Source: Candidatus Villigracilis adiacens (GTDB lineage: Bacteria > Chloroflexota > Anaerolineae > Anaerolineales > Villigracilaceae). Taken from it: a stretch of 64,000 nt of DNA. Location of the stretch: NCBI GenBank assembly GCA_016703605.1, contig JADJBU010000026.1, positions 62,001-126,000 of the forward strand. The letters run 5' to 3'. Of this stretch, positions 51,827-60,179 are shown in pieces; positions within the stretch are counted from its first letter, which is position 1; every line of letters starts with the position of its first letter. The notes under the pieces are model-generated. The model did not search any database. It worked only from the letters and a program-made list of their open reading frames with translations, and was not told the origin of the DNA. A program made the position numbers and the translations under genes.

Positions 51827-51885
51827 CCGGCTTTTCCCTGCCCTGGAATTACGCCGACGCTCATCAAAATTTCATTGCAAATTCA

Positions 51886-51914
51886 TTGACGGCTTGTTCT
51901 CTGACAGGTATAAT
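51886..51914 (+). promoter_or_regulatory. Near-consensus sigma-70 promoter of the S1-domain gene
   Basis: TTGACG (51886-51891), 17-base spacer, TATAAT (51909-51914). The ATG is 39 bases further on, after AGGAG, so this gene has a conventional leader. Confidence 0.8.
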
Positions 51915-51952
51915 CAATCCTTGGCATTATTTCAAACAAGCAGGAGCAAATC

Positions 51953-52726
51953 ATGACAACACCCGATACTGCGCCCGCCGTGGCGCTCGAACCAAAAACC
52001 AAACTAAGCGGCAAAGTTTTGAAGATCACTCTGGCGGGGGCATTGGTAGACATAGGACAAAGCGTACCCGGCGTCCTTCACATTTCACAGATCAGCGAGA
52101 CCCCGATCAACAAAGTGGAAGATGTCCTCAAGGAAGGGCAGGAAGTTGCCGTCTGGGTCAAACGCGTGCGCAATGACCGCATCGAGTTGACGATGGTGGA
52201 ACCGCTCGCCTACGACTGGAAGGAACTCAAAGCAGACATGGTCGTCAAGGGCAGGGTCACCCGCCTCGAGACCTACGGAGCATTCGTCGATTTCGGCGCG
52301 GAGAGACCCGGTCTGATCCACGTCAGCGAACTGGCGCATGGTTTCGTCAAAACCGCCAGTGCGGTCGTCAAGGAAGGCGACGAAGTGGAAGCCAAGGTTC
52401 TCGATGTGGACCGCCGCAAAAGGCAGATCCGCCTGAGCATCAAAGCCTTGCAGGAGTCCGAGATGATCGAAGAGGCCCCCAAACCCGCCGAATACAAGGG
52501 CAAGGGAAAACGCAAGGGCGGCAAAAAGGATGAAGAGGCTTACGCGATGGATGAGGAAGTCTCGAACATCCCCGAGTTCACCGCCATGCAGATCGCCTGG
52601 CAGCAGGCATTGGACAAGGCAAACGGCAAGAACAAAATCCGCGCCAAATCCATCAAAAGCACATCCCGCGAAAAGGAAGACCTCTTCAGCAGCACGCTTG
52701 AGAAACGCCTTCCCACCGGCGGTTAA
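51953..52726 (+). CDS. Protein with two S1 RNA-binding domains
   Basis: 257 residues. S1 domain 1 (about 19-85) has SGKVLKITLAGALVDIG and GVLHISQIS; S1 domain 2 (about 95-165) has KGRVTRLETYGAFVDFGAERPGLIHVSEL and IRLSIKAL. The C-terminal third is Lys-rich (KGKGKRKGGKKDE). It is far shorter than ribosomal protein S1, so it is better viewed as an S1-like RNA-binding factor. It has a strong promoter and terminator of its own, implying high expression. Confidence 0.9.
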   Translation: MTTPDTAPAVALEPKTKLSGKVLKITLAGALVDIGQSVPGVLHISQISETPINKVEDVLKEGQEVAVWVKRVRNDRIELTMVEPLAYDWKELKADMVVKGRVTRLETYGAFVDFGAERPGLIHVSELAHGFVKTASAVVKEGDEVEAKVLDVDRRKRQIRLSIKALQESEMIEEAPKPAEYKGKGKRKGGKKDEEAYAMDEEVSNIPEFTAMQIAWQQALDKANGKNKIRAKSIKSTSREKEDLFSSTLEKRLPTGG

Positions 52727-52744
52727 ACCGTGCCGAAAATATTC

Positions 52745-52775
52745 GAGCGGACAGGTTTCCCTGTCCGCTCTTTTT
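52745..52775 (+). terminator. Rho-independent terminator of the S1-domain gene
   Basis: GAGCGGACAGG (52745-52755), loop TTTC, perfect complement (52760-52770), then TTTTT. Confidence 0.9.
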
Positions 52776-52787
52776 GTTTAATAGTTT

Positions 52788-52835
52788 GCCTTACGCAGAG
52801 AGTGCGTCGCAAAACGCGTCAGGCTAAAAGCTTGA
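52788..52835. repeat. Family A repeat fragment (one end only)
   Basis: TTACGCAGAGAGTGCGTCGC resembles the terminal sequence of the 120-bp elements at 45597 and 48211, but the interior is missing. It sits in the convergent gap between the S1 gene and prfB. Confidence 0.5.
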
Positions 52836-52886
52836 CCTACAATAAAACCCCAGTGGCTTTTGCAATTAGACTCCTTTATAACGCGG

Positions 52887-53982
52887 CTACTTCTTTCCGC
52901 CTGCCGTATTCTTCAAATGATCTTCCATAAACCCGTCCAGGTCGCCGTCCAAAACCGATTGAGCGCTGCCGACCTGGAAATCGGTGCGGTGATCCTTGAC
53001 CATTTGGTAGGGATGCAGCACATAGGAGCGGATCTGACTCCCCCATTCGGCTTTGGTGTACTCTCCGCGCAACACGGCTCGTTCTTCCTCCCTTTCGGCG
53101 CGTTTTAATTCGACCAGCCGCGCGCGAAGGATGCGCATGGCAAACTCGCGGTTTTGAGTTTGTGAACGCTCGTTCTGGCAGGTCACTACAATACCCGTGG
53201 GAAGATGCGTCAGGCGCACAGCGGTGGCGTTCTTCTGCACGTTCTGACCGCCCGCGCCCGAGGAACGGAAAACGTCGATCTTTATATCATTTGCGTTGAT
53301 CTCGACATCCGCCTCATCCATGGTCACTTGCGGCAGGATTTCGACCAATGCGAAGGAAGTATGGCGGCGATGCGCCGCATCGAAGGGCGAGAGGCGCACA
53401 AGTCGGTGGACGCCCTTTTCGGAGCGCAGGTATCCGTAGACGTACTGCCCACTGACGGAGATCGTCACGCTTTTGATTCCCGCTTCCTCGCCGGGGGTTG
53501 AATCCAGGATTTCAGCGGCAAAACCGCGGCTCTCGCACCAGCGCAGGTACATGCGCTGGAGCATCTCCGCCCAATCCTGCGAGTCCGTCCCCCCCGCCCC
53601 GGCATGGATGGCAAGGATCGCATCGTCATGGTCGAAGGGACCTGAAAGCATCGCGGCGAACGACCGCTTTTGCAATTCGCTTTCGAGTTTTTGAATCTCG
53701 CTTTCAAGTTCAGGGCGCAGGGATTCGTCTTCGAGTTTCGCCAATTCCGCAAAATCGCGCGCCTGCTGCTGGATGGCGCCCCACCCATCCACTTCACTGC
53801 GCAGGCTGGACACATTTTTCATCACCCGCTGCGCCGAAACAGAATCGTTCCAAAAGTCCGGCATCGCGGCTTCGCGTTCCAACTGGTCCAGTTGAGATTG
53901 TTTGCCGGTCAGGTCAAAGACGCTCCAATAGCTGTTGGATCGTCTCGTTCGCGGCATTCAATCGCTGCATCAAGTCCTGCAT
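52887..53982 (-). CDS. prfB: Peptide chain release factor 2, with programmed +1 frameshift
   Basis: 364 residues when the frameshift is included. Translation starts at the ATG at 53980-53982 (AGGAG upstream), reads 22 codons (MQDLMQRLNAANETIQQLLERL) and meets UGA at 53914-53916 in CUU UGA C. A +1 slip on CUU continues as DLTGKQSQLDQ in the main frame to 52887. RF2 hallmarks: the RLSPFDAAHRRHTSF 'SPF' stop-codon-recognition motif and SGAGGQNVQKNATAVRLTH with GGQ. It releases peptides at UGA and UAA. The stop signal within it gives autoregulation by RF2 level. ftsY lies two bases upstream. Confidence 0.96.
53914..53919 (-). promoter_or_regulatory. Programmed +1 frameshift site of prfB (CTTTGA)
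   Basis: On the minus strand TTGGAG CGT CTT TGA C: the classic slippery CUU next to UGA and C, with a Shine-Dalgarno-like GGAG three bases before CUU, as in E. coli prfB. Confidence 0.93.
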
Positions 53983-53984
53983 GG

Positions 53985-54899
53985 TTACTCCTGAAAATTT
54001 GCCAGAATTCCATCCACAAAAGCATCCGGGTCGAAGGGAGTCAGGTCTTCGGGTTTTTCTCCCAGCCCGGCAAAAAGGATCGGCAGGTTCAGTTCGCGTT
54101 GAATGGCAAACGCCATGCCGCCTTTTGCGGATGAATCAAGTTTTGTTAATATCACGCCTGTCACGTTCACCGCATCCTTGAACGAGCGGGCTTGCTGCAG
54201 GGCGTTCTGCCCCGTTGTAGCGTCCAATACCAGCCAGACGTGATGCGGCGCGCCGTTCAACGCCTTGCCGACCACGCGATACACCTTTTTCAATTCTTCC
54301 ATCAGATTAAAACGGGTGTGAAGCCTTCCGGCGGTATCGATCAGGATGATGTCGACCCCGCGGGCGACTCCAGCCTGGACGGCGCTGAACGCCACCGCGC
54401 CCGGGTCGCTTTCGGGAGCCCCGGCGATCACTTCGACGTTTAGCCTGTCTCCCCAGACTTGAAGTTGGTCCACCGCCGCAGCCCGGAAGGTATCTGCGGC
54501 GCCGAGCAGGATTTTTTTGCCCGATGCTGTGAAAACCGACGAAAGTTTTGCGATGGTTGTGGTCTTGCCCGAACCGTTGACCCCAACCATAAGAATTACC
54601 GCGGGGGCTTCCATATAATGCAGGGAGGGCGGCTGGGAGAGCCGCGAACGCAATTCCTGTTTCAGCGCGGAAAAAATCTGATCGGAGCGTGTCCAGCCTT
54701 CGGCGCGGGTGAGCCGCTTCAATTCCCCGATCACAGATGCGGCTGTTTCAATTCCCATATCCGCCTGGATCAGCAACGCCTCGAGATCGTCCCAGGTTTC
54801 GTTTGTGATCTCTGTCGCGCCAAGAATGGAAGCGATCTGCCCGAAGGCGGCTTTGCTTGTTCGGGATAGTCCCTCTTTCCAACGTGAGAAAACGCTCAT
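53985..54899 (-). CDS. ftsY: Signal recognition particle receptor FtsY
   Basis: 304 residues: an N domain (about 1-90) and a GTPase G domain. GTPase motifs are VGVNGSGKTTTIAKLS (P-loop), DTFRAAAVDQLQ, LIDTAGRLHTRFNLMEELKK and TKLDSSAKGGMAFAI. The acidic A domain of E. coli FtsY is absent, so membrane contact must rely on a short N-terminal helix (MSVFSRWKEGLSRTSKAAFG). It receives SRP-ribosome complexes at the membrane. Followed at two bases by prfB. Confidence 0.95.
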   Translation of the reverse strand: MSVFSRWKEGLSRTSKAAFGQIASILGATEITNETWDDLEALLIQADMGIETAASVIGELKRLTRAEGWTRSDQIFSALKQELRSRLSQPPSLHYMEAPAVILMVGVNGSGKTTTIAKLSSVFTASGKKILLGAADTFRAAAVDQLQVWGDRLNVEVIAGAPESDPGAVAFSAVQAGVARGVDIILIDTAGRLHTRFNLMEELKKVYRVVGKALNGAPHHVWLVLDATTGQNALQQARSFKDAVNVTGVILTKLDSSAKGGMAFAIQRELNLPILFAGLGEKPEDLTPFDPDAFVDGILANFQE

Positions 54900-54991
54900 G
54901 GGCGGCGATTATACCGTAATGCGCCGCGGATTTTATGTTATACTTTTTTGGCTAAATATCGAATAAAGCGCGATTTCGACAAGGAATAAGA

Positions 54992-55339
54992 ATGTCCGCT
55001 CAACCTCAACATATTACAGACGAAGATTTCGAAAAAGTTGTCATGCAGTCCGATCTTCCGGTGATCGTGGATTTTTGGGCGCCGTGGTGCAATCCATGCA
55101 AAATGATCGCTCCGACCCTCGATAAACTCGCGGCAGAAATGGAAGGCAAACTTCTGATCGCCAAAGTGAACACCGACGACCATGCCCAATGGATGCAGAA
55201 GTTCGGCATTCAGGGTATTCCGACATTGCTGTTCGTATTCAATGGCAAGGTCGTCCACCGCCAGGTGGGCGCGCTGCCTGAACGGATGTTGAGGGATGTC
55301 GTCAATCAATTCATGGAAGTTGCGGGGCAGAAAGCCTGA
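54992..55339 (+). CDS. trx: Thioredoxin with CNPC active site
   Basis: 115 residues with the full thioredoxin fold: VIVDFWAPWCNPCKMIAPTLDKLA, the KVNTDDHAQWMQKFGIQGIPTLLFVFNGK cis-Pro region and a C-terminal helix. The active site is WCNPC, not the canonical WCGPC; Asn for Gly is expected to alter redox potential. AAGGAATAAG precedes the ATG. The adjacent downstream genes encode two lipoproteins in the same direction. Confidence 0.93.
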   Translation: MSAQPQHITDEDFEKVVMQSDLPVIVDFWAPWCNPCKMIAPTLDKLAAEMEGKLLIAKVNTDDHAQWMQKFGIQGIPTLLFVFNGKVVHRQVGALPERMLRDVVNQFMEVAGQKA

Positions 55340-55359
55340 AAGAGTTTCCCGGAGCCGGG

Positions 55360-56034
55360 ATGATAAAACGGATTCTATTTGTCGTTGCCCTGGGGTCGTT
55401 TTTGAGCGCATGTCTCCCGGCGTTTTCCGAATCTCAAAGCGGACCCACCCCCGTCCCGGATGAGGTTTTGCGCCTTACTGCGGCGGCGCTTTCGGAACAA
55501 ACCCTGGCTGCCCTGCCGACACAATCGCCCATTCCGACGGAAACGCCGGTCATACTCAGCCCTGAGCCAACGGCAACCCAGCCAAGCCCCACAGAAACCG
55601 AAAACCCGGTATTATTGACGCTCACCGCCACCCTTTTGGCAGCCACATCAACCCTTGGAACTCCTGGCGCTGAAACACCCGGCGGTTCTGAAACTGCCGT
55701 TGCAAGCGGTCAAGCCGCTGCAACCTCTGGAACCCCCTTTTCGGGCGGGGCGGTCGGCACCCAGGCGCCCTTCCTGCCGTATGGGACGATCAAATTCTTT
55801 AACAAATCTGACGCGGACGCCTACATCTCGCTCCGCTGTGTGACCAGGGAAGGTTATGTCACCCTGCTTGAGTACCCGGTCAACAAGAATTTGTCGGTAA
55901 GCGCTCCTGCCGGCAGCTATACATATGTTGCCTGGGTGGGCGGCGCGCAGTTCGATGGAAGTTTCAAAATGGACAAAGATGGTTTTGTCACAATTACGTT
56001 TTACAAGAATAGAATCAATATAAAGAAAGATTGA
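55360..56034 (+). CDS. Lipoprotein with Thr/Pro-rich linker and C-terminal beta domain
   Basis: 224 residues. A signal peptide with lipobox LSAC (Cys18) is followed by about 120 residues rich in Thr, Pro, Ser and Ala (TPVPDE... TPVILSPEPTATQPSPTE), a spacer through the cell wall or outer layer. The C-terminal 85 residues (GTIKFFNKSDADAYISLRC... SVSAPAGSYTYVAWVGG) look like a small beta sandwich. Function unknown. The next gene encodes a protein of the same layout. Confidence 0.85.
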   Translation: MIKRILFVVALGSFLSACLPAFSESQSGPTPVPDEVLRLTAAALSEQTLAALPTQSPIPTETPVILSPEPTATQPSPTETENPVLLTLTATLLAATSTLGTPGAETPGGSETAVASGQAAATSGTPFSGGAVGTQAPFLPYGTIKFFNKSDADAYISLRCVTREGYVTLLEYPVNKNLSVSAPAGSYTYVAWVGGAQFDGSFKMDKDGFVTITFYKNRINIKKD

Positions 56035-56075
56035 GATTCCATTCATTTGAATCAAAAATTGGAGAGATAGTGAAA

Positions 56076-56690
56076 ATGATCAAAAAGATAATCCCGACCC
56101 TGGCGCTTCTGGCTGTGATTCTCACGGCTTGCGGCGGGCAGCCTGCTGAACCCACCCTGGCGCCGGATCAAGTTCAAGGCACTGCCATTTCGGCGGCGCT
56201 GACGATGGTCGCCATGACCCAGGCAGCCATCCCCACCAACACACCCCTGCCCCCCACCGAGGCTCCGTCCCCGACTCCCCTGCCGACCTTTACCCCGCTC
56301 CCCAGCCCCACGCCTGATTTCGCGCTTTTGCCGACGGCAACCCAGGCGGCTGCATCCAGCGGCGGCGAAGATAATTGTCTGCATCCAATCAACCGCGGCG
56401 AAGCAGGACCCACCTCCAACATTCGCTTTGAAAATGAGACGGGCGGAACCGTCACGCTCTCGCTGAATCTCAGAACGAACCAGCACGGTCAATGCGGCGC
56501 GGAGACCTACATCATCAAGAAAAACGAGAAACTGACCATCGCCATGCCAAAGGGCGAGTATTGGGCGTACGCCTGGATCGAATATCCGGACGGCGATACC
56601 AGCAACGCTGTCGGGGATATTAACAACCGTGTTGCCGACAATCATCTTTTCGTCGTGAAGATCAAACCGGAAGTCATCATTGTAAAGTAG
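56076..56690 (+). CDS. Lipoprotein with Thr/Pro-rich linker, paralogue of the preceding gene
   Basis: 204 residues from the ATG at 56076 (GGAGAG upstream; a GTG two codons earlier is also possible). Lipobox LTAC at about residue 19, then a TPLPPTEAPSPTPLPTFTP linker, then a C-terminal domain with the same strand pattern as its neighbour (NIRFENETGGTVTLSLNLR ... LTIAMPKGEYWAYAWIEYP). The pair probably arose by duplication. Envelope-anchored; function unknown. Confidence 0.85.
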   Translation: MIKKIIPTLALLAVILTACGGQPAEPTLAPDQVQGTAISAALTMVAMTQAAIPTNTPLPPTEAPSPTPLPTFTPLPSPTPDFALLPTATQAAASSGGEDNCLHPINRGEAGPTSNIRFENETGGTVTLSLNLRTNQHGQCGAETYIIKKNEKLTIAMPKGEYWAYAWIEYPDGDTSNAVGDINNRVADNHLFVVKIKPEVIIVK

Positions 56691-56707
56691 CCCGGCTGCA
56701 CTGCGCT

Positions 56708-56752
56708 AAAAAAGCCCGTCCCAAAACAGTACTGTTTTGGGACGGGTTTTTT
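56708..56752. terminator. Strong bidirectional terminator
   Basis: CCCGTCCCAAAACAGT (56715-56730) is followed directly by its 16-base complement (56731-56746), flanked by AAAAAA and TTTTTT. It separates the lipoprotein gene from the convergent murA. Confidence 0.9.
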
Positions 56753-56822
56753 GCATACGGCAAAACCTTCACGCCGCGTGTAAAAGTTTTGGGCAGAGAC
56801 TAACCCCTTGCCGCGCGATCCC

Positions 56823-58103
56823 CTACTCCACCTCACGGCGGATTTTTGCGCCAAGCGCCATCAATTTCTGATCCACCTTTTCATAGCCCCTTTCAATCTG
56901 CACGATATTCCTGATCGTAGAAGCGCCCTCCGCCGCCAATGCGGCAAGTAATAAAGCCATTCCAGCGCGGATATCGGGACTTTCGAGCTTCTCACCAAAC
57001 AGGGGCGTGGGGCCCTGCACAAGGCAGCGGTAGGGATCGCATAAAATGATGCGCGCACCCATGCCGACCAGTTTGTCGGTGAAATACATCCGGCCGGAAA
57101 ACATCCAATCGTGAAAAAGGACGGAGCCAGCGGTTTGAGTCGCGACCGTGATCGCAATGCTGGTCAGGTCGGTGGGAAAGGCGGGCCAGACGTTCGTCTT
57201 GATCTCCGGCACCGCGCCGTCCAGGTCGGACAGCACCTTGAGTTCCTGATTCGAGGGGACAAGAATATCCTCGCCCATCACCGTCCAATGGACACCAAAT
57301 CGGTGAAAGACCTGCGCCACCATCTCCAAATGCCGCACGCCCGCATTACGGATTCTCACCGTTCCGCGCGTGACCACCGCCGCGCCAATATAACTGACCA
57401 CCTCCAATAAATCGGAACCGATGGTGAAATCGCCGCCACCCAAGCCCGTAACGCCCGTGATGGTCAACGCGTTCGAGCCGATGCCTTCGATCTTCGCCCC
57501 GAGCAGGTTGAGAAAGTTACACACCTCCTGAACGTGCGGCTCGGATGCCGCATTGCGGATGTGGGTCGTCCCTTTGGCAAGCACAGCCGCCATGACGGCG
57601 TTTTCTGTGGCAGTGACGCTGGCCTCGTCGAGCAGGATATCCGCGCCGCGCAGGTTCGAGGCTTTGATATCGAAGACCCGGTCATAGGCAATATCCGCGC
57701 CAAGTGCGCGCAAGGCAAGGATGTGCGTATCGAGCCGCCGACGCCCGATCACATCGCCGCCGGGGGGCGGCAGTTTCAGCGCGCCCGCGCGCGCGAGAAC
57801 GGGACCCGCAATGAGAATCGAAGCCCGGATGCGGCGGCACAGGTCCGGGTCCAGGTGCGAAGCGGTCAACTCCCTTGTCGTGATCCGCCAGGTATGCGCG
57901 TCCAAATCCTCGACCACCGAGCCGAGGCTTTCGATCAAATGGCGCATGGCAAGTACATCGCGGATCTGCGGCACATTTCGCAAAGTGACCGGTTCGGCGG
58001 TCAAAAGACAGGCGGCAAGCAAAGGCAGGGCGGCATTTTTGTTCCCTGAAGGCGTGATCTCGCCGTTCAATGGGACGCCGCCCTCGATAACGAATTCTTC
58101 CAT
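56823..58103 (-). CDS. murA: UDP-N-acetylglucosamine 1-carboxyvinyltransferase MurA with Cys-to-Asp active site
   Basis: 426 residues from the ATG at 58101-58103 (AGGAGA upstream). The EPSP-synthase-like fold is evident: EGGVPLNGEITPSGNKNAALPLLAA at the start (Lys/Asn of the active site), RRIRASILIAGPVLARAG, then the catalytic loop PPPGGDVIGRRRLDTH. The position of E. coli Cys115 is Asp117. It transfers enolpyruvate from PEP to UDP-GlcNAc, the first committed step of peptidoglycan synthesis. Cys-to-Asp MurA enzymes in other bacteria are active and resistant to fosfomycin, so the same is expected here. Four residues upstream of the loop are otherwise conserved. Confidence 0.94.
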   Translation of the reverse strand: MEEFVIEGGVPLNGEITPSGNKNAALPLLAACLLTAEPVTLRNVPQIRDVLAMRHLIESLGSVVEDLDAHTWRITTRELTASHLDPDLCRRIRASILIAGPVLARAGALKLPPPGGDVIGRRRLDTHILALRALGADIAYDRVFDIKASNLRGADILLDEASVTATENAVMAAVLAKGTTHIRNAASEPHVQEVCNFLNLLGAKIEGIGSNALTITGVTGLGGGDFTIGSDLLEVVSYIGAAVVTRGTVRIRNAGVRHLEMVAQVFHRFGVHWTVMGEDILVPSNQELKVLSDLDGAVPEIKTNVWPAFPTDLTSIAITVATQTAGSVLFHDWMFSGRMYFTDKLVGMGARIILCDPYRCLVQGPTPLFGEKLESPDIRAGMALLLAALAAEGASTIRNIVQIERGYEKVDQKLMALGAKIRREVE

Positions 58104-58214
58104 TTGAGGATCTCCTATCCAAACAAAATTGTAATGGGCTTTTGTGTAATCCGCCAATTACATTGCAGTCGGCTTACACACGCGGCGGGCTTTCCGCCTC
58201 CAAAAAATTGGAAT

Positions 58215-58220
58215 TATAAT
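58215..58220 (+). promoter_or_regulatory. TATAAT -10 box, probable leaderless start of the Tad-like cluster
   Basis: TATAAT ends six bases before the ATG at 58227; no ribosome-binding site fits. Confidence 0.5.
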
Positions 58221-58226
58221 GAATTC

Positions 58227-59018
58227 ATGATTTTGGAATGGATCGTTCCACTGCTGGCTGGCTGGCTATCCGGCTGGGTCGTCAATTACTTCTCCGACGT
58301 CCTGCCGATCACGCGGCGTTTTAGCAAACCGGTCTGCCTGGAATGCGGCGCGCCGATCGGCGCGGGAGAATATCTTTTTTTCCGCAAATGCCCGAACGGT
58401 CATGCCCGCCCGGCGCGGGTCTGGATCACGCAGGTCATTTCGGCTGCGCTGAGTCTTTATCTATTTTTCAACCCGCCGCTCAAGATCGGATACTGGGCGG
58501 GATTGCTGCTCCTGACCTACTTCGGCATCGTCATCGTCATCGACATGGAACACAAGTTGATTCTGCACCCGACCAGCATCGCCGGTTCGATCCTCGCCCT
58601 CGCGCTTGGTCTGTCTGCCCACGGGCTGGGGACTACGCTGTCGGGCGGTCTGACCGGGCTGCTCGTGATGCTTGCCTTTTATTACTTCGGCGCGCTCTTT
58701 GCCCGGCTTCGCGCCAAACGGATGCGCGCCCAGGGGCTGGAAGCGGACGACGAAGAAGCGCTCGGTCAGGGCGACGTCATCCTCGTTACGATCCTGGGGC
58801 TGCTCGTCGGCGGACCGACATTGACGCTGGTGATGATCGTTCTGAGCATCCTGCTGGGCGGGCTGGTCAGTTTTCTGATGATCGTCGGGCTGATGCTTTC
58901 GCGCCGCTACGACGAGAATGCAATGATGATGTTCATTCCGTTCGGTCCGTATTTTGTGTTCGGAGCCGGGATCATTGTGTACTTTCCAGAGGCGCTAAAG
59001 TCGATCCTGCCCGGTTAG
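58227..59018 (+). CDS. A24-family prepilin peptidase
   Basis: 263 residues with about seven TM helices. The N-terminal cytoplasmic loop has CLECG...KCPNGH, a CxxC plus C/H set in place of the two CxxC of PilD, likely zinc-binding. The two catalytic aspartates are in VIVIDMEHKLILHP and GQGDVILV (GxGD). It cleaves prepilin leader peptides at the inner face of the membrane and may methylate the new N-terminus. An ATG at 58104 in frame lies within promoter DNA and is rejected. It heads the Tad-like cluster. Confidence 0.9.
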   Translation: MILEWIVPLLAGWLSGWVVNYFSDVLPITRRFSKPVCLECGAPIGAGEYLFFRKCPNGHARPARVWITQVISAALSLYLFFNPPLKIGYWAGLLLLTYFGIVIVIDMEHKLILHPTSIAGSILALALGLSAHGLGTTLSGGLTGLLVMLAFYYFGALFARLRAKRMRAQGLEADDEEALGQGDVILVTILGLLVGGPTLTLVMIVLSILLGGLVSFLMIVGLMLSRRYDENAMMMFIPFGPYFVFGAGIIVYFPEALKSILPG

Positions 59019-59029
59019 AGAACCCCGCC

Positions 59030-60178
59030 ATGAAACGCTTTCACTTAAATCCCCACCCCCGTTCGAGAACCTCCCAGCGCGCGCAAGCCATGGTCGAATT
59101 CATGCTTGTCCTGCCGGTGCTGGTGATCCTGTTGTACGGCGTCGTCGAACTGTCGCGGCTGGTCTTCATTGTGGCGTCGGTGGCAAACGGTTCCCGCCAG
59201 GCAGCCCGCTATGGCGCGGGGAGCGGCGAACCGAATTCCGGCGTAACCTACTTCCAGGACTGCGACGGCATCCGCGAGGTCGCCAGCCAATCTGCCATTC
59301 TGACGGAATTCGAAGAGATCAATATCACGTATGACCGGGGCATCACCGCGGAGGGCGAGCAGATTCCGATTCTCGATATTGACCCCAGCCCCGATGCCGA
59401 CACCTGCCCCATCGAAGACGACGTCATCCGCAACGGTGACCGGATCATTGTGCAGGTTTCAGCCTCGTATGAACCGATTCTTTCCTTGAACAACATCGAA
59501 TCGCTGGAGATCGTTTCCGCCAATGCGCGCACATTTTTGATCTCGGTTCCCATCTTCGGCTCCGCCTTCCCAACCGGGTTCGACGCGGAGACCGCCACCC
59601 CTTCGAAAGTACCGACAAAAACCATACCGGCAAACGCGACGGAGACCGAACCGCCGACTCTCGTCCCGACCTTCAATTTGACATACGAGGCGATCCGCAC
59701 CCAATTCCCGCGCACCGCCACCAACACCCCCCTGCCGACACTGACGTTCACCCCATCCCTAACGCCGACGGCAAGCAAGGCGCCCACCTCCACCTCCACC
59801 GCGATCAGCTGCACCGGAGAGACCGGCGTTTCGCATGGACCGCTCAAATTCAAGGATAACGTCATGTCAATGAGGTTGTTCAACAAAACCGGGTACGACC
59901 TCTCGACCGCGTCGGTCTATGTATCCTGGAATCACGACACGGGCGGGACGCCTTCACTGCGGCTGAGGCAGATCGTCCTTGCCAGCCAGGTGTGGGACGG
60001 CGACCTGTTTACCCCAAGCGCCTTCATTCCGGGATATTACCCGACCATTCCGGCGGGCGAATCGGAGGTCTTTTTCATCTTCGACCAGGGTTACAACTTC
60101 CGCGACGAGACCGAGCGGATCATCATCACGATTGGCAACCCCGGCTGTATCAACTACCCGGTCGATTCGAGCAAATAG
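59030..60178 (+). CDS. TadE-like pilus/surface protein with Thr/Pro linker and C-terminal domain
   Basis: 382 residues. The N-terminus has the TadE pattern: basic leader, then RAQAMVEFMLVLPVLVILLYGVVELSR as TM helix with a conserved Glu, followed by a helical stretch (FIVASVANGSRQAARYGA). Unlike classic TadE (about 150-200 residues) it adds a TPSKVPTKTIPAN... TPLPTLTFTPSLTPTAS linker and a beta domain (GPLKFKDNVMSMRLFNKTGYDLSTASVYVSW), recalling the lipoproteins at 55360-56690. The reading frame continues open upstream to 58343 inside the peptidase gene, but this ATG fits the family. One base separates its stop from the next start. Confidence 0.85.
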   Translation: MKRFHLNPHPRSRTSQRAQAMVEFMLVLPVLVILLYGVVELSRLVFIVASVANGSRQAARYGAGSGEPNSGVTYFQDCDGIREVASQSAILTEFEEINITYDRGITAEGEQIPILDIDPSPDADTCPIEDDVIRNGDRIIVQVSASYEPILSLNNIESLEIVSANARTFLISVPIFGSAFPTGFDAETATPSKVPTKTIPANATETEPPTLVPTFNLTYEAIRTQFPRTATNTPLPTLTFTPSLTPTASKAPTSTSTAISCTGETGVSHGPLKFKDNVMSMRLFNKTGYDLSTASVYVSWNHDTGGTPSLRLRQIVLASQVWDGDLFTPSAFIPGYYPTIPAGESEVFFIFDQGYNFRDETERIIITIGNPGCINYPVDSSK

Positions 60179-60179
60179 C

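Noticed and set aside
58343..60178. A 611-codon version of the TadE-like protein
   Set aside because: The upstream part overlaps the peptidase gene out of frame; the TadE leader starts at 59030.
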